Assembly (NCBI RefSeq): GCF_014197105.1
Contig: NZ_JACIEV010000004.1
Span: 124,001 to 188,000, forward strand
Source: Sphingomonas jinjuensis
GTDB taxonomy: Bacteria; Pseudomonadota; Alphaproteobacteria; Sphingomonadales; Sphingomonadaceae
DNA: 64,000 nt
Direction of reading: 5' to 3'
The notes under the pieces were generated by a model, which was given only the letters and a program-made list of their open reading frames with translations, did no database searches and had not been told where the DNA came from. Positions within the stretch are counted from its first letter, which is position 1. Every line of letters starts with the position of its first letter. The translations under genes were made by a program, and so were the position numbers. Shown here in pieces: positions 45,408 through 57,580 of the stretch.

Positions 45408-46376
45408 ATGCGTACCCCCCAGTTCCGCAACCTGCCCACGCGCGCGATCGCCCTCATGCTCGTCGCCGCCGTCGCGATGCCGATCGCCGGCTGTGCCCGC
45501 AATCGCGGCAAGGGCGACCTGCCCTATGTCGCGCGCGACGTCGGCACGCTGTACTCGACGGCGCGAAGCCGCCTCGACCAGGCGCGCTACAAGGAGGCGG
45601 CGCAGCTGTTCGACGAGGTCGAGCGCCAGCATCCCTATTCGATCTGGGCCCGCCGCGCGCAGCTGATGAGCGCGTTCAGCTATTATCTCGATCGTGATTA
45701 CACCCAGTCGATCCAGTCGGCGCAGCGCTTCCTGTCGGTCCACCCGGGCAACCGCGATGCGCCCTATGCCTATTATCTGATCGCGCTCGGCTATTACGAA
45801 CAGATCCGCGACGTGACCCGCGATCAGAAGATCACGCAACAGGCGCTGACGGCGCTGGGCGAGCTGACGCGGCGCTATCCGAACACCCGCTATGCCAGCG
45901 ACGCGCGGCTGAAGATCGACCTCGTCAACGATCACCTCGCCGGCAAGGAGATGGAGATCGGACGCTTCTACGAGCGGCGCGGCCAGTGGCTCGCGGCGAC
46001 GATGCGCTTCCGCCGGGTGATCGACGACTATCAGACGACGACGCACGCGCCCGAGGCGCTGATGCGGCTGACCGAGACCTATCTGTCGCTGGGCGTGCGG
46101 CCCGAGGCGGAGAAGGCGGCGGCGGTGCTGGGGCGCAACTATCCGGGCACCGACTGGTATGAGCGCGCGTACAAGCTGATGCGCGAATATCCCGTCGAGA
46201 AGGTCGCCGCGGTGGCGCCGGGCCAGCCGGTGGTGCCGGTCGGCACGCCGGGCGCGCAGCCGGCGCTGCCGGGCGAGGCAGGCTCGAAGAAGACCGACCG
46301 TCCGGCGAGCGCGACCCCGGCGATGCCCAGCGGCGGTGCCGGGGCGAACGGGACGATGACGCGTCCGGGGACGTAA
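45408..46376 (+). CDS. bamD: Outer-membrane assembly lipoprotein BamD
   Basis: A 322-residue lipoprotein: signal ending MPIAGCARNRG (lipobox IAGC), then five TPR-like repeats (YKEAAQLFDEVERQHPYSIW, AQRFLSVHPGN and so on). The last 60 residues are Pro/Gly/Ala-rich and beyond the usual BamD end. AAGGAGG lies 7-13 bp before ATG 45408. Part of the BAM complex. Confidence 0.95.
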   Translation: MRTPQFRNLPTRAIALMLVAAVAMPIAGCARNRGKGDLPYVARDVGTLYSTARSRLDQARYKEAAQLFDEVERQHPYSIWARRAQLMSAFSYYLDRDYTQSIQSAQRFLSVHPGNRDAPYAYYLIALGYYEQIRDVTRDQKITQQALTALGELTRRYPNTRYASDARLKIDLVNDHLAGKEMEIGRFYERRGQWLAATMRFRRVIDDYQTTTHAPEALMRLTETYLSLGVRPEAEKAAAVLGRNYPGTDWYERAYKLMREYPVEKVAAVAPGQPVVPVGTPGAQPALPGEAGSKKTDRPASATPAMPSGGAGANGTMTRPGT

Positions 46377-46382
46377 GCTTTC

Positions 46383-46444
46383 GCCGTTCGTCCCGAGCGA
46401 CAGGGGTGCGGGCTGAAGTGCCTCGACGTCGCTCGGCATGAACG
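46383..46444. repeat. Family E palindromic repeat, short form
   Basis: CGTTCGTCCCGAGCGACAGG faces CTCGACGTCGCTCGGCATGA, the compact version of the element found in pccA. Confidence 0.75.
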
Positions 46445-46475
46445 GCAAGACGGCCTGAGCGCCTTCCCATTCTGC

Positions 46476-46559
46476 CGTCATCCTGAACTCGTTTCCGGAT
46501 CTTCGTCGGTGAGCGCACTGCCCGTGGGGAGAGATGCTGAAACGAGTTCAGCATGACGG
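46476..46559. repeat. Family D palindromic repeat, paired units
   Basis: CGTCATCCTGAACTCGTTTC faces GAAACGAGTTCAGCATGACG. Confidence 0.85.
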
Positions 46560-46569
46560 TCTTTCATGT

Positions 46570-46693
46570 CCTCCCCCGCCAGGGGGAGGTGGCAGCGAAG
46601 CTGACGGAGGGGGAGGAAGCCCGACCGGCAGTTAATCGCTTACCGCCCCCTCCGACCCGCCTTCGGCGCGCCACCTCCCCCTGGCGGGGGAGG
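46570..46693. repeat. Family C palindromic repeat, paired units
   Basis: Same ends as 44341-44460 with a diverged 40-bp centre. Confidence 0.88.
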
Positions 46694-46766
46694 ATCAGCG
46701 GGGATAGCGAACGAACCGGGCACACTTCCCTCTCCCCTCGCCCGTAACCCGCGCTATATCGGCGCG

Positions 46767-48425
46767 ATGCTGACCGCGCTCTCCATCCGCGACGTCGTCC
46801 TGATCGAGGCGCTCGATCTGGAATTCCAGCGCGGGCTCGACGTGCTGACCGGCGAGACCGGCGCGGGCAAGTCGATCCTGCTCGACGCGCTGGGGCTGGC
46901 GCTGGGCGCGCGGGGCGAGACGTCACTGGTGCGGCACGGCGCGGCGCAGGCGGTGGTGACCGCGACGTTCGATCCGCCGGAAGGACCGCTCGCCGCGGCG
47001 CTGGCGGAAAACGGGATCGAGGCGGAGCCGGGCGAGCCGCTGCTGATCCGGCGCATCGTCAAGGCCGACGGCGGCAGCCGCGGCTTCGTCAACGATCAGC
47101 CCGCGTCCGCCGCGCTGCTGCGTGAGTTGGCGCCGATGCTGGTCGAGATCCATGGCCAGCACGACGATCGCGGGCTGCTCAACCCGCGCGGCCATCGCGC
47201 GCTGCTCGACGCCTATGGCCGGGTCGAGCCGGAAGCCACGGCGAAGGCCTGGGCGACCTATCGCGACGCGCAGGCCGCGCTGGCGGCGGCCAATGACGAG
47301 ATCGAGGCGGCGGCGCGCGATCGCGAATGGCTGGAGCATGCCGTCGCCGAGCTGACCCGGCTTGCGCCCGAACCCGGCGAGGAAGACACGCTGGCGGAGA
47401 AGCGCCGGTCGATGCAGCGTGCCGAGAAGATCGCGGGCGAGATGGCGGCGATCGAGGAGCATCTGGGCGGTTCGGACGGCGCGCTGGCGCAGCTGCGCCA
47501 GGCGGCGCGCGTGCTGGAGCGGATCGCCGAGGATCATGCCGCGCTTGGCGAAGCGCTGGCGGCGATCGATCGCGCGGTGATCGAGGCCGCGACGGTGGAA
47601 GAACAGATCGCCGCAGCCAGCGCCGACCTCGCCTTCGACCCGCGCGCGCAGGAAGAGGACGAGGCGCGGCTGTTCGAGCTGCGCGGGATGGCGCGCAAGC
47701 ATCGCGTCCAGCCCGACGATCTCGCCGCGCTCGCCGCCGAGCTCTCGGAACGGCTGGAGCGGCTCGAGGCGGGGGAAGATCGAGTCGCAATCCTCGAGAC
47801 GCGCGTGGCGGCGGCGCGGGCCGATTACGATGCGGCAGCGGCGACGCTGTCGGCGCGGCGGCGGGCAGCGGCGGGGCGGCTCGACGAGGTGGTGGCGGAC
47901 GAGCTGGCGCCGTTGAAGTTGGATGCCGCGCGCTTCCGCACCGTCGTCGCCGACGCCAGCCCCGAACAATGGGGGCCGGGCGGCAAGGACCGCGTCGAGT
48001 TCGAGATCGCGACCAATCCCGGCGCGCCCTTTGCCCCGCTCGCCAAGATCGCGTCGGGCGGCGAATTGTCGCGCTTCATCCTGGCGCTGAAGGTGGCGCT
48101 GGCGGAGGAAGGCGGCGCGGCGACGATGATCTTCGACGAGATCGACCGCGGCGTCGGCGGCGCGGTAGCGAGCGCGATCGGCGAGCGGCTGGCGCGACTG
48201 GCGGAACACACGCAGCTGCTGGTCGTCACGCACAGCCCGCAGGTCGCGGCGCGCGGCGCCGAGCATCTGCTGATCGCGAAATCGAGCGACGGCACGGTGA
48301 CCCGCACCGGCGTTCGCGTGCTGGGCGAGGACGAGCGTCGCGAGGAGATCGCGCGGATGCTGTCAGGCGCGACGGTGACCGACGAGGCGCGGGCGCAGGC
48401 GGTGAGGTTGCTGGAGACGGCGTGA
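46767..48425 (+). CDS. recN: DNA repair protein RecN
   Basis: A 552-residue SMC-like ATPase acting in double-strand-break repair. Walker A TGETGAGKSILLDALGLALG near residue 35, Q/IHGQHD motif LVEIHGQHDDRGLL, central coiled coils, signature IASGGELSRFILALK, Walker B MIFDEIDRGVGG and VTHSPQVA. ATG 46767 gives MLTALSIRDVVLIE, the expected N-terminus. Confidence 0.96.
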   Translation: MLTALSIRDVVLIEALDLEFQRGLDVLTGETGAGKSILLDALGLALGARGETSLVRHGAAQAVVTATFDPPEGPLAAALAENGIEAEPGEPLLIRRIVKADGGSRGFVNDQPASAALLRELAPMLVEIHGQHDDRGLLNPRGHRALLDAYGRVEPEATAKAWATYRDAQAALAAANDEIEAAARDREWLEHAVAELTRLAPEPGEEDTLAEKRRSMQRAEKIAGEMAAIEEHLGGSDGALAQLRQAARVLERIAEDHAALGEALAAIDRAVIEAATVEEQIAAASADLAFDPRAQEEDEARLFELRGMARKHRVQPDDLAALAAELSERLERLEAGEDRVAILETRVAAARADYDAAAATLSARRRAAAGRLDEVVADELAPLKLDAARFRTVVADASPEQWGPGGKDRVEFEIATNPGAPFAPLAKIASGGELSRFILALKVALAEEGGAATMIFDEIDRGVGGAVASAIGERLARLAEHTQLLVVTHSPQVAARGAEHLLIAKSSDGTVTRTGVRVLGEDERREEIARMLSGATVTDEARAQAVRLLETA

Positions 48426-48435
48426 GGGCTCTTCC

Positions 48436-48585
48436 CGTCATTCCTGCGAAGGCGGGAACCCATCGTCACTGAGCATCGTGAGCATCACGACGGTTAGCCA
48501 GTATGGACCCCCGCCTTCGCGGGGATGACGGAAGGGGGGTAATTTCCAGGCCCTCCCTGTTACCCCGGCGAAGGCCGGGGTGCCC
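48436..48585. repeat. Family F repeats, paired element plus extra unit
   Basis: CGTCATTCCTGCGAAGGCGG faces CCCCGCCTTCGCGGGGATGA (ending about 48531), followed by a separate CCCCGGCGAAGGCCGGGG unit at about 48562-48580. Convergent gap between recN and the SDR gene. Confidence 0.82.
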
Positions 48586-48594
48586 CCCCCTCCG

Positions 48595-49569
48595 TCAGAT
48601 CGCGCCTGTCCCACCGTTCGCGCCGAAGACACTGCCGGTGGTGAAGCTGTTCCCGCCCTCCGCCAGCGCGACGTAGAGCCCGGCCAGTTCGACCGGCTGG
48701 CCGGCGCGGCCGAGCGGGGTGTCCTGGCCGAATTCGCCCATCTTGCCCGGTAGCTGTCCGCCCGCGACCTGGAGCGGCGTCCACACCGGGCCGGGCGCGA
48801 CGGCGTTGACGCGGATGCCCTTCTTGCCGAGCTGCTTCGCCAGCCCCTTGGTGAAGATCAGGATCGCGCCCTTGGTGCTGGCATAGTCGAGCAGTTCCTC
48901 GCCCGGATCGACCGAGTTGACCGAGGCGGTGTTGATGATCGACGCGCCCGGCTTCATCAGCGGCAGCGCAGCCTTGGTCAGCCAGAACATTGCATAGACG
49001 TTGGTCTTCATCGTCCGGTCGAACTGCTCGAACGAGATGTCGGCGATCGACGGCTTCGATTGCTGATAGGCGGCGTTGTTGACGAGGATGTCGAGCCCGC
49101 CGAGCTGGCTGGCCGCCTTCGCCGCCAGCCCGGTGGTGAACGCCTGGTCAGTCAGGTCGCCGGGCAGCAGCTCGATCCGGCGCCCCTCGGCGCGGAGCAG
49201 CTTGGCGAGGTCCTGCGCGTCGGGCTCCTCGGTCGGGTAATAGTTGATCGCGACGTCGGCGCCCTCGCGCGCGAAGGCGATCGCGGCGGCGCGGCCGATG
49301 CCTGAATCGCCGCCGGTGACCAGTGCCTTGCGCCCCTGCAGCCTGCCGCTGCCGCGGTAGCTCGTCTCGCCGCTGTCGGGGACGGGGCGCATGTCGCGCT
49401 GGAGCGCTGGCCATTTCTGGCGCTGCTCGGGGAACGGCTGGGAGGTGAACTTGCTGGTCGGATCGGCGGGCTGGGCGGCGGCCTCAGCCATGGCGGGGGC
49501 GGCGGCGGCAAGGACGCCGGTAGCGGCGGCCCCCTTGAACACGTCACGGCGGCTGGCGGTGTCAGTCAT
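48595..49569 (-). CDS. Tat-exported short-chain dehydrogenase/reductase
   Basis: A 324-residue SDR. The N-terminus SRRDVFKGAAATGVLAAAAP is a twin-arginine signal (SRRDVFK). The catalytic part has the NAD(P) motif TGGDSGIGRA, NNAAYQ and active-site Tyr/Lys in YASTKGAI, and it resembles YghA-type SDRs. Export of a nucleotide-dependent oxidoreductase, presumably with cofactor bound, is unusual. ATG 49569. Confidence 0.88.
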   Translation of the reverse strand: MTDTASRRDVFKGAAATGVLAAAAPAMAEAAAQPADPTSKFTSQPFPEQRQKWPALQRDMRPVPDSGETSYRGSGRLQGRKALVTGGDSGIGRAAAIAFAREGADVAINYYPTEEPDAQDLAKLLRAEGRRIELLPGDLTDQAFTTGLAAKAASQLGGLDILVNNAAYQQSKPSIADISFEQFDRTMKTNVYAMFWLTKAALPLMKPGASIINTASVNSVDPGEELLDYASTKGAILIFTKGLAKQLGKKGIRVNAVAPGPVWTPLQVAGGQLPGKMGEFGQDTPLGRAGQPVELAGLYVALAEGGNSFTTGSVFGANGGTGAI

Positions 49570-49670
49570 GGCGCATCGTCCTGATCTATCGGGAATGCGT
49601 CGCAAGCGCGCGGGAGCGCGAAAGGTTCAGGCGATCGACCCGATTGCGCGCGAGGCGGGCGCGGCGCTAA

Positions 49671-52079
<2,409 letters not shown>

Positions 52080-52085
52080 CGAGTA

Positions 52086-52105
52086 GCGTTGCGGTTTTGC
52101 AACGC
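52086..52105 (+). terminator. Hairpin after ligA
   Basis: GCGTTGC, loop GGTTTT, GCAACGC, 7 bp past the ligA stop. No T run follows, so it may only slow transcription or protect the 3' end. Confidence 0.4.
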
Positions 52106-52245
52106 CGCGACAGCGAGTTGCAGCGCGTGACGATCCCTGTCGCATTTGTCACGGAAGAGAAATATTGAACGGGCAGGGCCGCGGCGAACGGCGATGAAAC
52201 GACGCCGGGGTGTTCGAGCGCGCTGCGCCAAAGGGGAAATCTTCG

Positions 52246-55200
52246 ATGCGAAATAACCTGTTCCTGGGTGTGGCCGCGGTCGCGCTCATCGCTCCGGCCA
52301 CGGTCTCGGCTCAGGAAACGACCGCGCAGATCCGCGGCACGGTGACCGCCGGCGGCGCACCCGTGACCGGCGCGACGGTGACGATCGTCAACGTCCCCTC
52401 GGGCACGCGCAGCCAGACCACGACCGACGCGACCGGCGCCTTCACCCAGAGCGGCCTGCGCGCGGGCGGCCCCTTCACCGTCGAAGTCGCCAGCCCCCAG
52501 GGCAACACCACCGTCACCGACATCTTCACCGTCGTCGATCAGCCCTATGAGCTGCCGATCGAGCTGGCAGCCGATGCCGCGACCGGCGGCGACATCGTCG
52601 TCACTGCCTCGTCGATCGCCGGCGCCGGCGTCATCGGCAGCGGCCTGCGCACCGTGCTGACCCAGGCGGACATCGCCAAGGTCGCGTCGGTCAACCGCGA
52701 CATCCGCGACCTCGCCCGCCGCGATCCGCTGGCGACGCTCGACCTCAGCAACAGCCGTGCGGTCAGCTTCGCCGGCGTCAATCCGCGCTTCAACCGCTTC
52801 ACGATCAACGGCGTCCAGATCGGCGACAACTTCGGCCTCAACTCCGACGCCAACCCGACCGCGCGTGGGCCCGTGCCGTTCGACGCGATCGGCCAGTTCT
52901 CGGTCGCGATCGCGCCGGTCGACATCCGCCAGGGCAATTTCCAGGGCGGCGTGATCGATACCGTGCTGCTGTCGGGCACCAACGAATTCCACGGCACCGG
53001 CTTCTATTCGCAGTCGACCAACGGCCTGCAGGGCAACAAGATCGGATCGACCACGATCACGCTGCCGAAGTACAAGTCGGAGACGTACGGCGCGACGTTC
53101 CGCGGCCCGATCATCGCCGACAAGCTGTTCTTCATGGTCTCGGCCGAGCGCAACACCGATCCGCGTCCGCTGGCGGTGACGGCGGTCAGCCAGATCCCCG
53201 GCGTCACCCAGTCGTCGATCGACCAGATCACCAACATCGCCAAGAGCGTCTATGGCTATGATCCGGGTGGTTTCGTCTCGGTCAACAACCAGAAGGACGA
53301 GAAGATCGTCGGCCGTATCGACTGGAACATCAGCGATTCGCAGAAGCTCTCGCTCAACTACATCAACGCCTATGAATCGAGCACGGTCGCCCAGGGCACC
53401 AGCACCTCGAACACCACCCCGGCGGTCGGCCTGGCGTCGAATTACTACCAGCGCTCGGTGCTGGTGCGCGCCGGTATCGCGCAGCTGAATTCGGACTGGA
53501 CGGACAATCTGTCGACGGAAGCGCGCTTCCTCTACAAGTCGAACCGCGTCGGCCAGGATTCGCTGCTCGGCACCAACTTCGCGCAGTTCTCGGTCTGCAC
53601 CGCGCCGACCAGCGTCGTCGGCGCCAACAACTCGACCAGCACCTGCGGCACCGGCATTCCCCAGGTCATCTTCGGCCCGGACATCAGCCGCCAGGCAAAC
53701 CAGCTGTTCTTCGACACTTGGGGCGGCTCGCTCCAGGCGCGCTACACGGCCGGCGGCCACGAGATCAAGCTGCTCGCCGAAGTGAACGCGAACCGCACGT
53801 TCAACTACTTCCTGCAGCGCCTGAACGGTCAGTATTACTTCGACTCGATCGCCGACTTCCAAAACCGCCGCGCGTCGCAGTTCGACTATTCCAACGCGGT
53901 GTCGCTGACGCCGACCGACGCGGCAGCAAACTTCAAGTACCAGCAATACACCTTCGGTGCGCAGGACACTTGGAACATCAACGACCAGCTGACCTTCACC
54001 TATGGCGCGCGTTACGACCTGTACGCGATGCGCAGCCCGGTCGCGGCGAACCCGAACTACTTCGCGCGTTACGGCGTCTACAACACCCAAACCTACAAGG
54101 GCCTAGACAACTTCCAGCCACGCGCGGCGCTGGAGTGGAACCCGATCGACAACCTGCGTATCCGTCTGGGCGCATCGGTCTACGGCGGCGGTTCGCCGGA
54201 CATCTATCTGTCGAACAGCTATTCCAACACCGGCGTTCTGACGAACCGCATCACCACCGCTACGCGCGCGTTGCCGACGACGACCAGCAATACGACCACC
54301 TGCACGGCGACCTACGTCGGCGCGAATGCCGGACTTTGCACGGCGGCACTGGACGGCGTCACCGGCACGTCGATCCCGGCGAGCATCAACAGCTATCTGA
54401 GCACGGCGACGGCCTCGCTGCGCACGGCGCCGGTCAACGCGCTGGCGCAGAACTTCAAGCTGCCGTCGATCACCAAGCTGACCGCGTCGATCGATTACAA
54501 GCTGTTCGGCGTGAACGTCGGCGCCAACTATCTGCACAGCATGACGAACTCGGCGGTGACCTTCACCGACCTGCGCTCGGTGCAGATCGGCACGCTGCCG
54601 GACGGTCGTCCGCGCTATAACGTGCTGGGCGGCGTCGCCGACACCAACCAGGACATTCTGCTGTTCAACACCGGCAAGGGCTACAGCAACATCTTCGTCG
54701 TCCGTGCCGACAAGACGTTCGACTGGGGCCTGTCGCTGGGCGGCAGCTACACGTATCAGGACGTGAAGGACGTCAGCCCGGCGTCGTCGTCGACCGCGTC
54801 GTCGAACTATTTCAACGTCGCGATGTACGATCCGAACAACGCCACGCTCGGCGTGTCGGCGGATCAGACCAAGTGGGCGTTCAAGTATAATGTCGGCTTC
54901 GAGCACGCGTTCTTCGGCGACTACAAGACGATCTTCCAGCTGTTCGGCGAAACCCGCGCGGGCCGTCCGTACAGCTACACGATGCAGAATTCGGTCAGCG
55001 GCCGTTCGCCGGTGTTCGGTGTCATTGCCGGCCCGACGCTCGGCACCAACTCCGACCAGCGTTTCCTGCTGTACGTGCCGACCAGCACCTCTGACGCGCT
55101 GGTCAGCTACGACAGCACGGACACGCAGGCCGCGCTCGAGAACCTCATCAACAACAGCAAGCTGAAGGATTATCGCGGCAAGATCGCGCCGCGTGGCCTG

Positions 55201-55557
55201 GGCCGCAACCGCGCCTTCACCCGCATCGATCTCCACCTCGAGCAGCAGCTGCCGACCTTCATCGGCAAGTCGCGCCTCTCGATCTGGGGCGACATCGAGA
55301 ACCTGCCGAACCTGCTCAACAGCAACTGGGGCGGCCTGCGCCAGATCAGCTTCCCGCAATATGCCCCGGTCGTTCAGGTTGCCTGCCTCGCCTCGCCGAC
55401 CGCGACCGGCGTCTCGGGTGCTGCGGTGCAGACCAACGCGCCGAACCAGCCCTGCGCCCAGTATCGGTACTCGTCATACCGCGCCCCCAACACGGGCCAG
55501 GTCAGCGTCAACAACTCGCTCTACCTGATCCGCGTCGGCGCCCGCTTCTCGTTCTAA
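52246..55557 (+). CDS. TonB-dependent receptor with carboxypeptidase-regulatory-like N-domain
   Basis: An 1103-residue outer-membrane receptor. Signal peptide MRNNLFLGVAAVALIAPATV, then a beta-sandwich CarboxypepD_reg-like domain (IRGTVTAGGAPVTGATVTIV), a plug domain at about residues 110-260 (RDLARRDPLATLDLSNSRAV), and a barrel rich in aromatic strands ending RVGARFSF. A clear TonB box is not obvious. The substrate is unknown. This Oar-like architecture is common in sphingomonads. Strong terminator follows. Confidence 0.92.
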   Translation: MRNNLFLGVAAVALIAPATVSAQETTAQIRGTVTAGGAPVTGATVTIVNVPSGTRSQTTTDATGAFTQSGLRAGGPFTVEVASPQGNTTVTDIFTVVDQPYELPIELAADAATGGDIVVTASSIAGAGVIGSGLRTVLTQADIAKVASVNRDIRDLARRDPLATLDLSNSRAVSFAGVNPRFNRFTINGVQIGDNFGLNSDANPTARGPVPFDAIGQFSVAIAPVDIRQGNFQGGVIDTVLLSGTNEFHGTGFYSQSTNGLQGNKIGSTTITLPKYKSETYGATFRGPIIADKLFFMVSAERNTDPRPLAVTAVSQIPGVTQSSIDQITNIAKSVYGYDPGGFVSVNNQKDEKIVGRIDWNISDSQKLSLNYINAYESSTVAQGTSTSNTTPAVGLASNYYQRSVLVRAGIAQLNSDWTDNLSTEARFLYKSNRVGQDSLLGTNFAQFSVCTAPTSVVGANNSTSTCGTGIPQVIFGPDISRQANQLFFDTWGGSLQARYTAGGHEIKLLAEVNANRTFNYFLQRLNGQYYFDSIADFQNRRASQFDYSNAVSLTPTDAAANFKYQQYTFGAQDTWNINDQLTFTYGARYDLYAMRSPVAANPNYFARYGVYNTQTYKGLDNFQPRAALEWNPIDNLRIRLGASVYGGGSPDIYLSNSYSNTGVLTNRITTATRALPTTTSNTTTCTATYVGANAGLCTAALDGVTGTSIPASINSYLSTATASLRTAPVNALAQNFKLPSITKLTASIDYKLFGVNVGANYLHSMTNSAVTFTDLRSVQIGTLPDGRPRYNVLGGVADTNQDILLFNTGKGYSNIFVVRADKTFDWGLSLGGSYTYQDVKDVSPASSSTASSNYFNVAMYDPNNATLGVSADQTKWAFKYNVGFEHAFFGDYKTIFQLFGETRAGRPYSYTMQNSVSGRSPVFGVIAGPTLGTNSDQRFLLYVPTSTSDALVSYDSTDTQAALENLINNSKLKDYRGKIAPRGLGRNRAFTRIDLHLEQQLPTFIGKSRLSIWGDIENLPNLLNSNWGGLRQISFPQYAPVVQVACLASPTATGVSGAAVQTNAPNQPCAQYRYSSYRAPNTGQVSVNNSLYLIRVGARFSF

Positions 55558-55582
55558 GCGACGCCGCCTTCGGGCAAGACAG

Positions 55583-55621
55583 GGGCCGCCGTTCCTTCGG
55601 GCACGGCGGCCCTTCTTTTTT
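55583..55621 (+). terminator. Intrinsic terminator after TonB-dependent receptor
   Basis: GGGCCGCCGT pairs with ACGGCGGCCC around a 10-base loop, followed by TTCTTTTTT. Strong Rho-independent signal, isolating the receptor gene from the two-component genes. Confidence 0.9.
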
Positions 55622-55658
55622 GCGTGGGAGCCGGCGGCGGTGTAGAGGCCGCTGCGAC

Positions 55659-56777
55659 ATGGCGACGACCTTCCCCGCCCCCAGCCGCCCGGCACTCAAC
55701 GTCAGGCCCTTCTTCGAGAACAAGAGCCGCGCCTTCTGGACGCTTCAGGCGGTGGGCTGGACCGGCTATCTGCTGCTGCGCGGGGCCGCCGTGGTGGCCA
55801 ACGGCCTGTCGCTCGATGCGATCATCCCGGTGATCCTGGAAGCGATCCTGGGCTATTGCATCACGCTGCTGATCTCGACGCTCTACGGCTATTACCGCCG
55901 CATCCCGCGCATCGCCGGGCTGCTGCTGACGATCCTGACGTTCCTGGCGGCGGTCATCATCTACGCGGCGCTGATCGCGTTCAGCTATTCGTTCATCCAG
56001 GGCGGCGAGCCGGGGATCACGATCCCGCGCTTCGTGGTGTCGATCTACATCGCCTTCACCGTGCTTGCGGGCTGGTCGGCGCTGTATTTCGGCATCAATT
56101 TCTACCTGATCGTCGAAGAGCAGATCGACCAGATGCAGCATCTGGAGACGCAGGCGTCGTCGGCGCAGCTGGCGATGCTGCGCTATCAGCTGAACCCGCA
56201 TTTCCTGTTCAACACGCTCAACTCGATCTCGACGTTGGTGCTGCTGAAGCAGACCGAGCGCGCCAATGCGATGCTGAGCCGGCTGTCGTCGTTCCTGCGC
56301 TACACTCTGGCGAACGAGCCCACCGCGCACGTTACCGTCGCGCAGGAGGTCGAGACGCTGAAGCTGTACCTCGAGATCGAGAAGATGCGCTTCGAGGATC
56401 GGCTGCGCCCGAAATTCGACATCGACGCCGCCGCCGAGCGTGCCCGCCTGCCCTCGCTGCTGCTCCAGCCGCTGGTCGAGAACGCGATCAAATATGCGGT
56501 CACGCCGCAGGAAGAGGGCGCCGAAATCTGCGTCCGCGTGCGGCTCGCCGGAGAGCGGGTGCAGATCAGCGTATCCGACACCGGCCCCGGGTTGAACGAG
56601 GCGCGACAATCGCCAAGCCTTTCAACCGGCGTCGGGCTCGCCAATATCAGGGAGCGGCTGGTCCAGGCGTACGGCCCGGATCAGCGGTTCGAGACGCGCT
56701 CGACGGCTGCTGGCGGTTTCTCGGTGGATATCGAGATCCCGTTCCAGCTGGAGAATGTGAGTAGAGAGGCTTCATGA
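55659..56777 (+). CDS. LytS-type sensor histidine kinase
   Basis: A 372-residue His_kinase (PF06580-type) sensor. Four hydrophobic segments before about residue 150, a short coiled coil, the phosphoacceptor His in QLNPHFLFNTLNSIST, N-box LLQPLVENAIKYA, G-box SDTGPGL and GVGLANIRERL. Overlaps its regulator (ATGA). No extracytoplasmic sensor domain, so it may sense membrane state. Confidence 0.93.
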   Translation: MATTFPAPSRPALNVRPFFENKSRAFWTLQAVGWTGYLLLRGAAVVANGLSLDAIIPVILEAILGYCITLLISTLYGYYRRIPRIAGLLLTILTFLAAVIIYAALIAFSYSFIQGGEPGITIPRFVVSIYIAFTVLAGWSALYFGINFYLIVEEQIDQMQHLETQASSAQLAMLRYQLNPHFLFNTLNSISTLVLLKQTERANAMLSRLSSFLRYTLANEPTAHVTVAQEVETLKLYLEIEKMRFEDRLRPKFDIDAAAERARLPSLLLQPLVENAIKYAVTPQEEGAEICVRVRLAGERVQISVSDTGPGLNEARQSPSLSTGVGLANIRERLVQAYGPDQRFETRSTAAGGFSVDIEIPFQLENVSREAS

Positions 56778-57580
56778 CGATCAGAACCATCCTGGTGGAC
56801 GACGAACCGCTCGCGATCCAGGGGCTGGAGCTTCGGCTCGCGGCACACGACGATGTCGAGATCATCGAGAAATGCATGAACGGGCGCGAGGCGATCCGCG
56901 CCATCAAGACCCATAAGCCCGACCTGGTCTTCCTCGACATCCAGATGCCGGGGTTCGACGGCTTCTCGGTGGTGCAGGGATTGATGGAGGTCGAGCCGCC
57001 GCTGTTCGTCTTCGTCACCGCCTATAGCGACCATATGCTGAAGGCGTTCGAGGCGCGGGCGGTCGATTATCTGATGAAGCCGGTCGAGGAGAGCCGCCTC
57101 GCCGATACGCTCGATACCGTCCGCCAGCGGCTGAGCGAGCGACGCAGCGTCGAGGAGGTCGAGAAGCTGAAGGAAGTGCTGGCCGAGGTCGCACCCGAGG
57201 CCGCCGCCGACATGGCCGATGGCGGATCGTCGGCGGAGCCCGCCGCCAACCGCTTCGAGAAGCTCATCAACATCAAGGATCGCGGCCAGATCTTCCGCGT
57301 CGACGTCGATACGATCGAGCGGATCGACGCGGCGGGCGATTATATGTGCATCTACACCGGCGACAACACGCTGATCCTGCGCGAAACGATGAAGGACCTG
57401 GAAAAGCGGCTCGATCCGCGCCGGTTCCAGCGGATCCACCGCTCGACGATCGTCAACCTCGACCTGGTCAAACAGGTGAAGCCGCATACCAACGGCGAAT
57501 GCTTCCTGGTGCTCGATTCGGGCGCGCAGGTGAAGGTCAGCCGGTCGTACCGCGACGTGGTGGCGCGGTTCGTCCATTGA
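56774..57580 (+). CDS. LytTR family response regulator
   Basis: A 268-residue regulator. Receiver with phospho-Asp in DLVFLDIQMPGFDGF and conserved Lys in YLMKPVEE, a 50-residue acidic linker, then a LytTR DNA-binding domain (RFQRIHRSTIVNLDLVKQVK). Pairs with the upstream kinase. Targets unknown. The divergently isolated TonB receptor upstream is a candidate by proximity only. Confidence 0.94.
   Translation: MTIRTILVDDEPLAIQGLELRLAAHDDVEIIEKCMNGREAIRAIKTHKPDLVFLDIQMPGFDGFSVVQGLMEVEPPLFVFVTAYSDHMLKAFEARAVDYLMKPVEESRLADTLDTVRQRLSERRSVEEVEKLKEVLAEVAPEAAADMADGGSSAEPAANRFEKLINIKDRGQIFRVDVDTIERIDAAGDYMCIYTGDNTLILRETMKDLEKRLDPRRFQRIHRSTIVNLDLVKQVKPHTNGECFLVLDSGAQVKVSRSYRDVVARFVH

Larger units (their letters stand above)
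46377..46766. other. Repeat-filled intergenic region between bamD and recN
   Basis: Nearly 400 bp occupied by three repeat families in series: E (46383-46444), D (46476-46559) and C (46570-46693). The last 70 bp before recN are free of repeats and must hold its promoter if it is transcribed separately. Confidence 0.7.

Noticed and set aside
46383-46693. CRISPR-like array of repeats
   Set aside because: Units belong to three different families in inverted pairs, not direct repeats with uniform spacers, and no cas genes are present.
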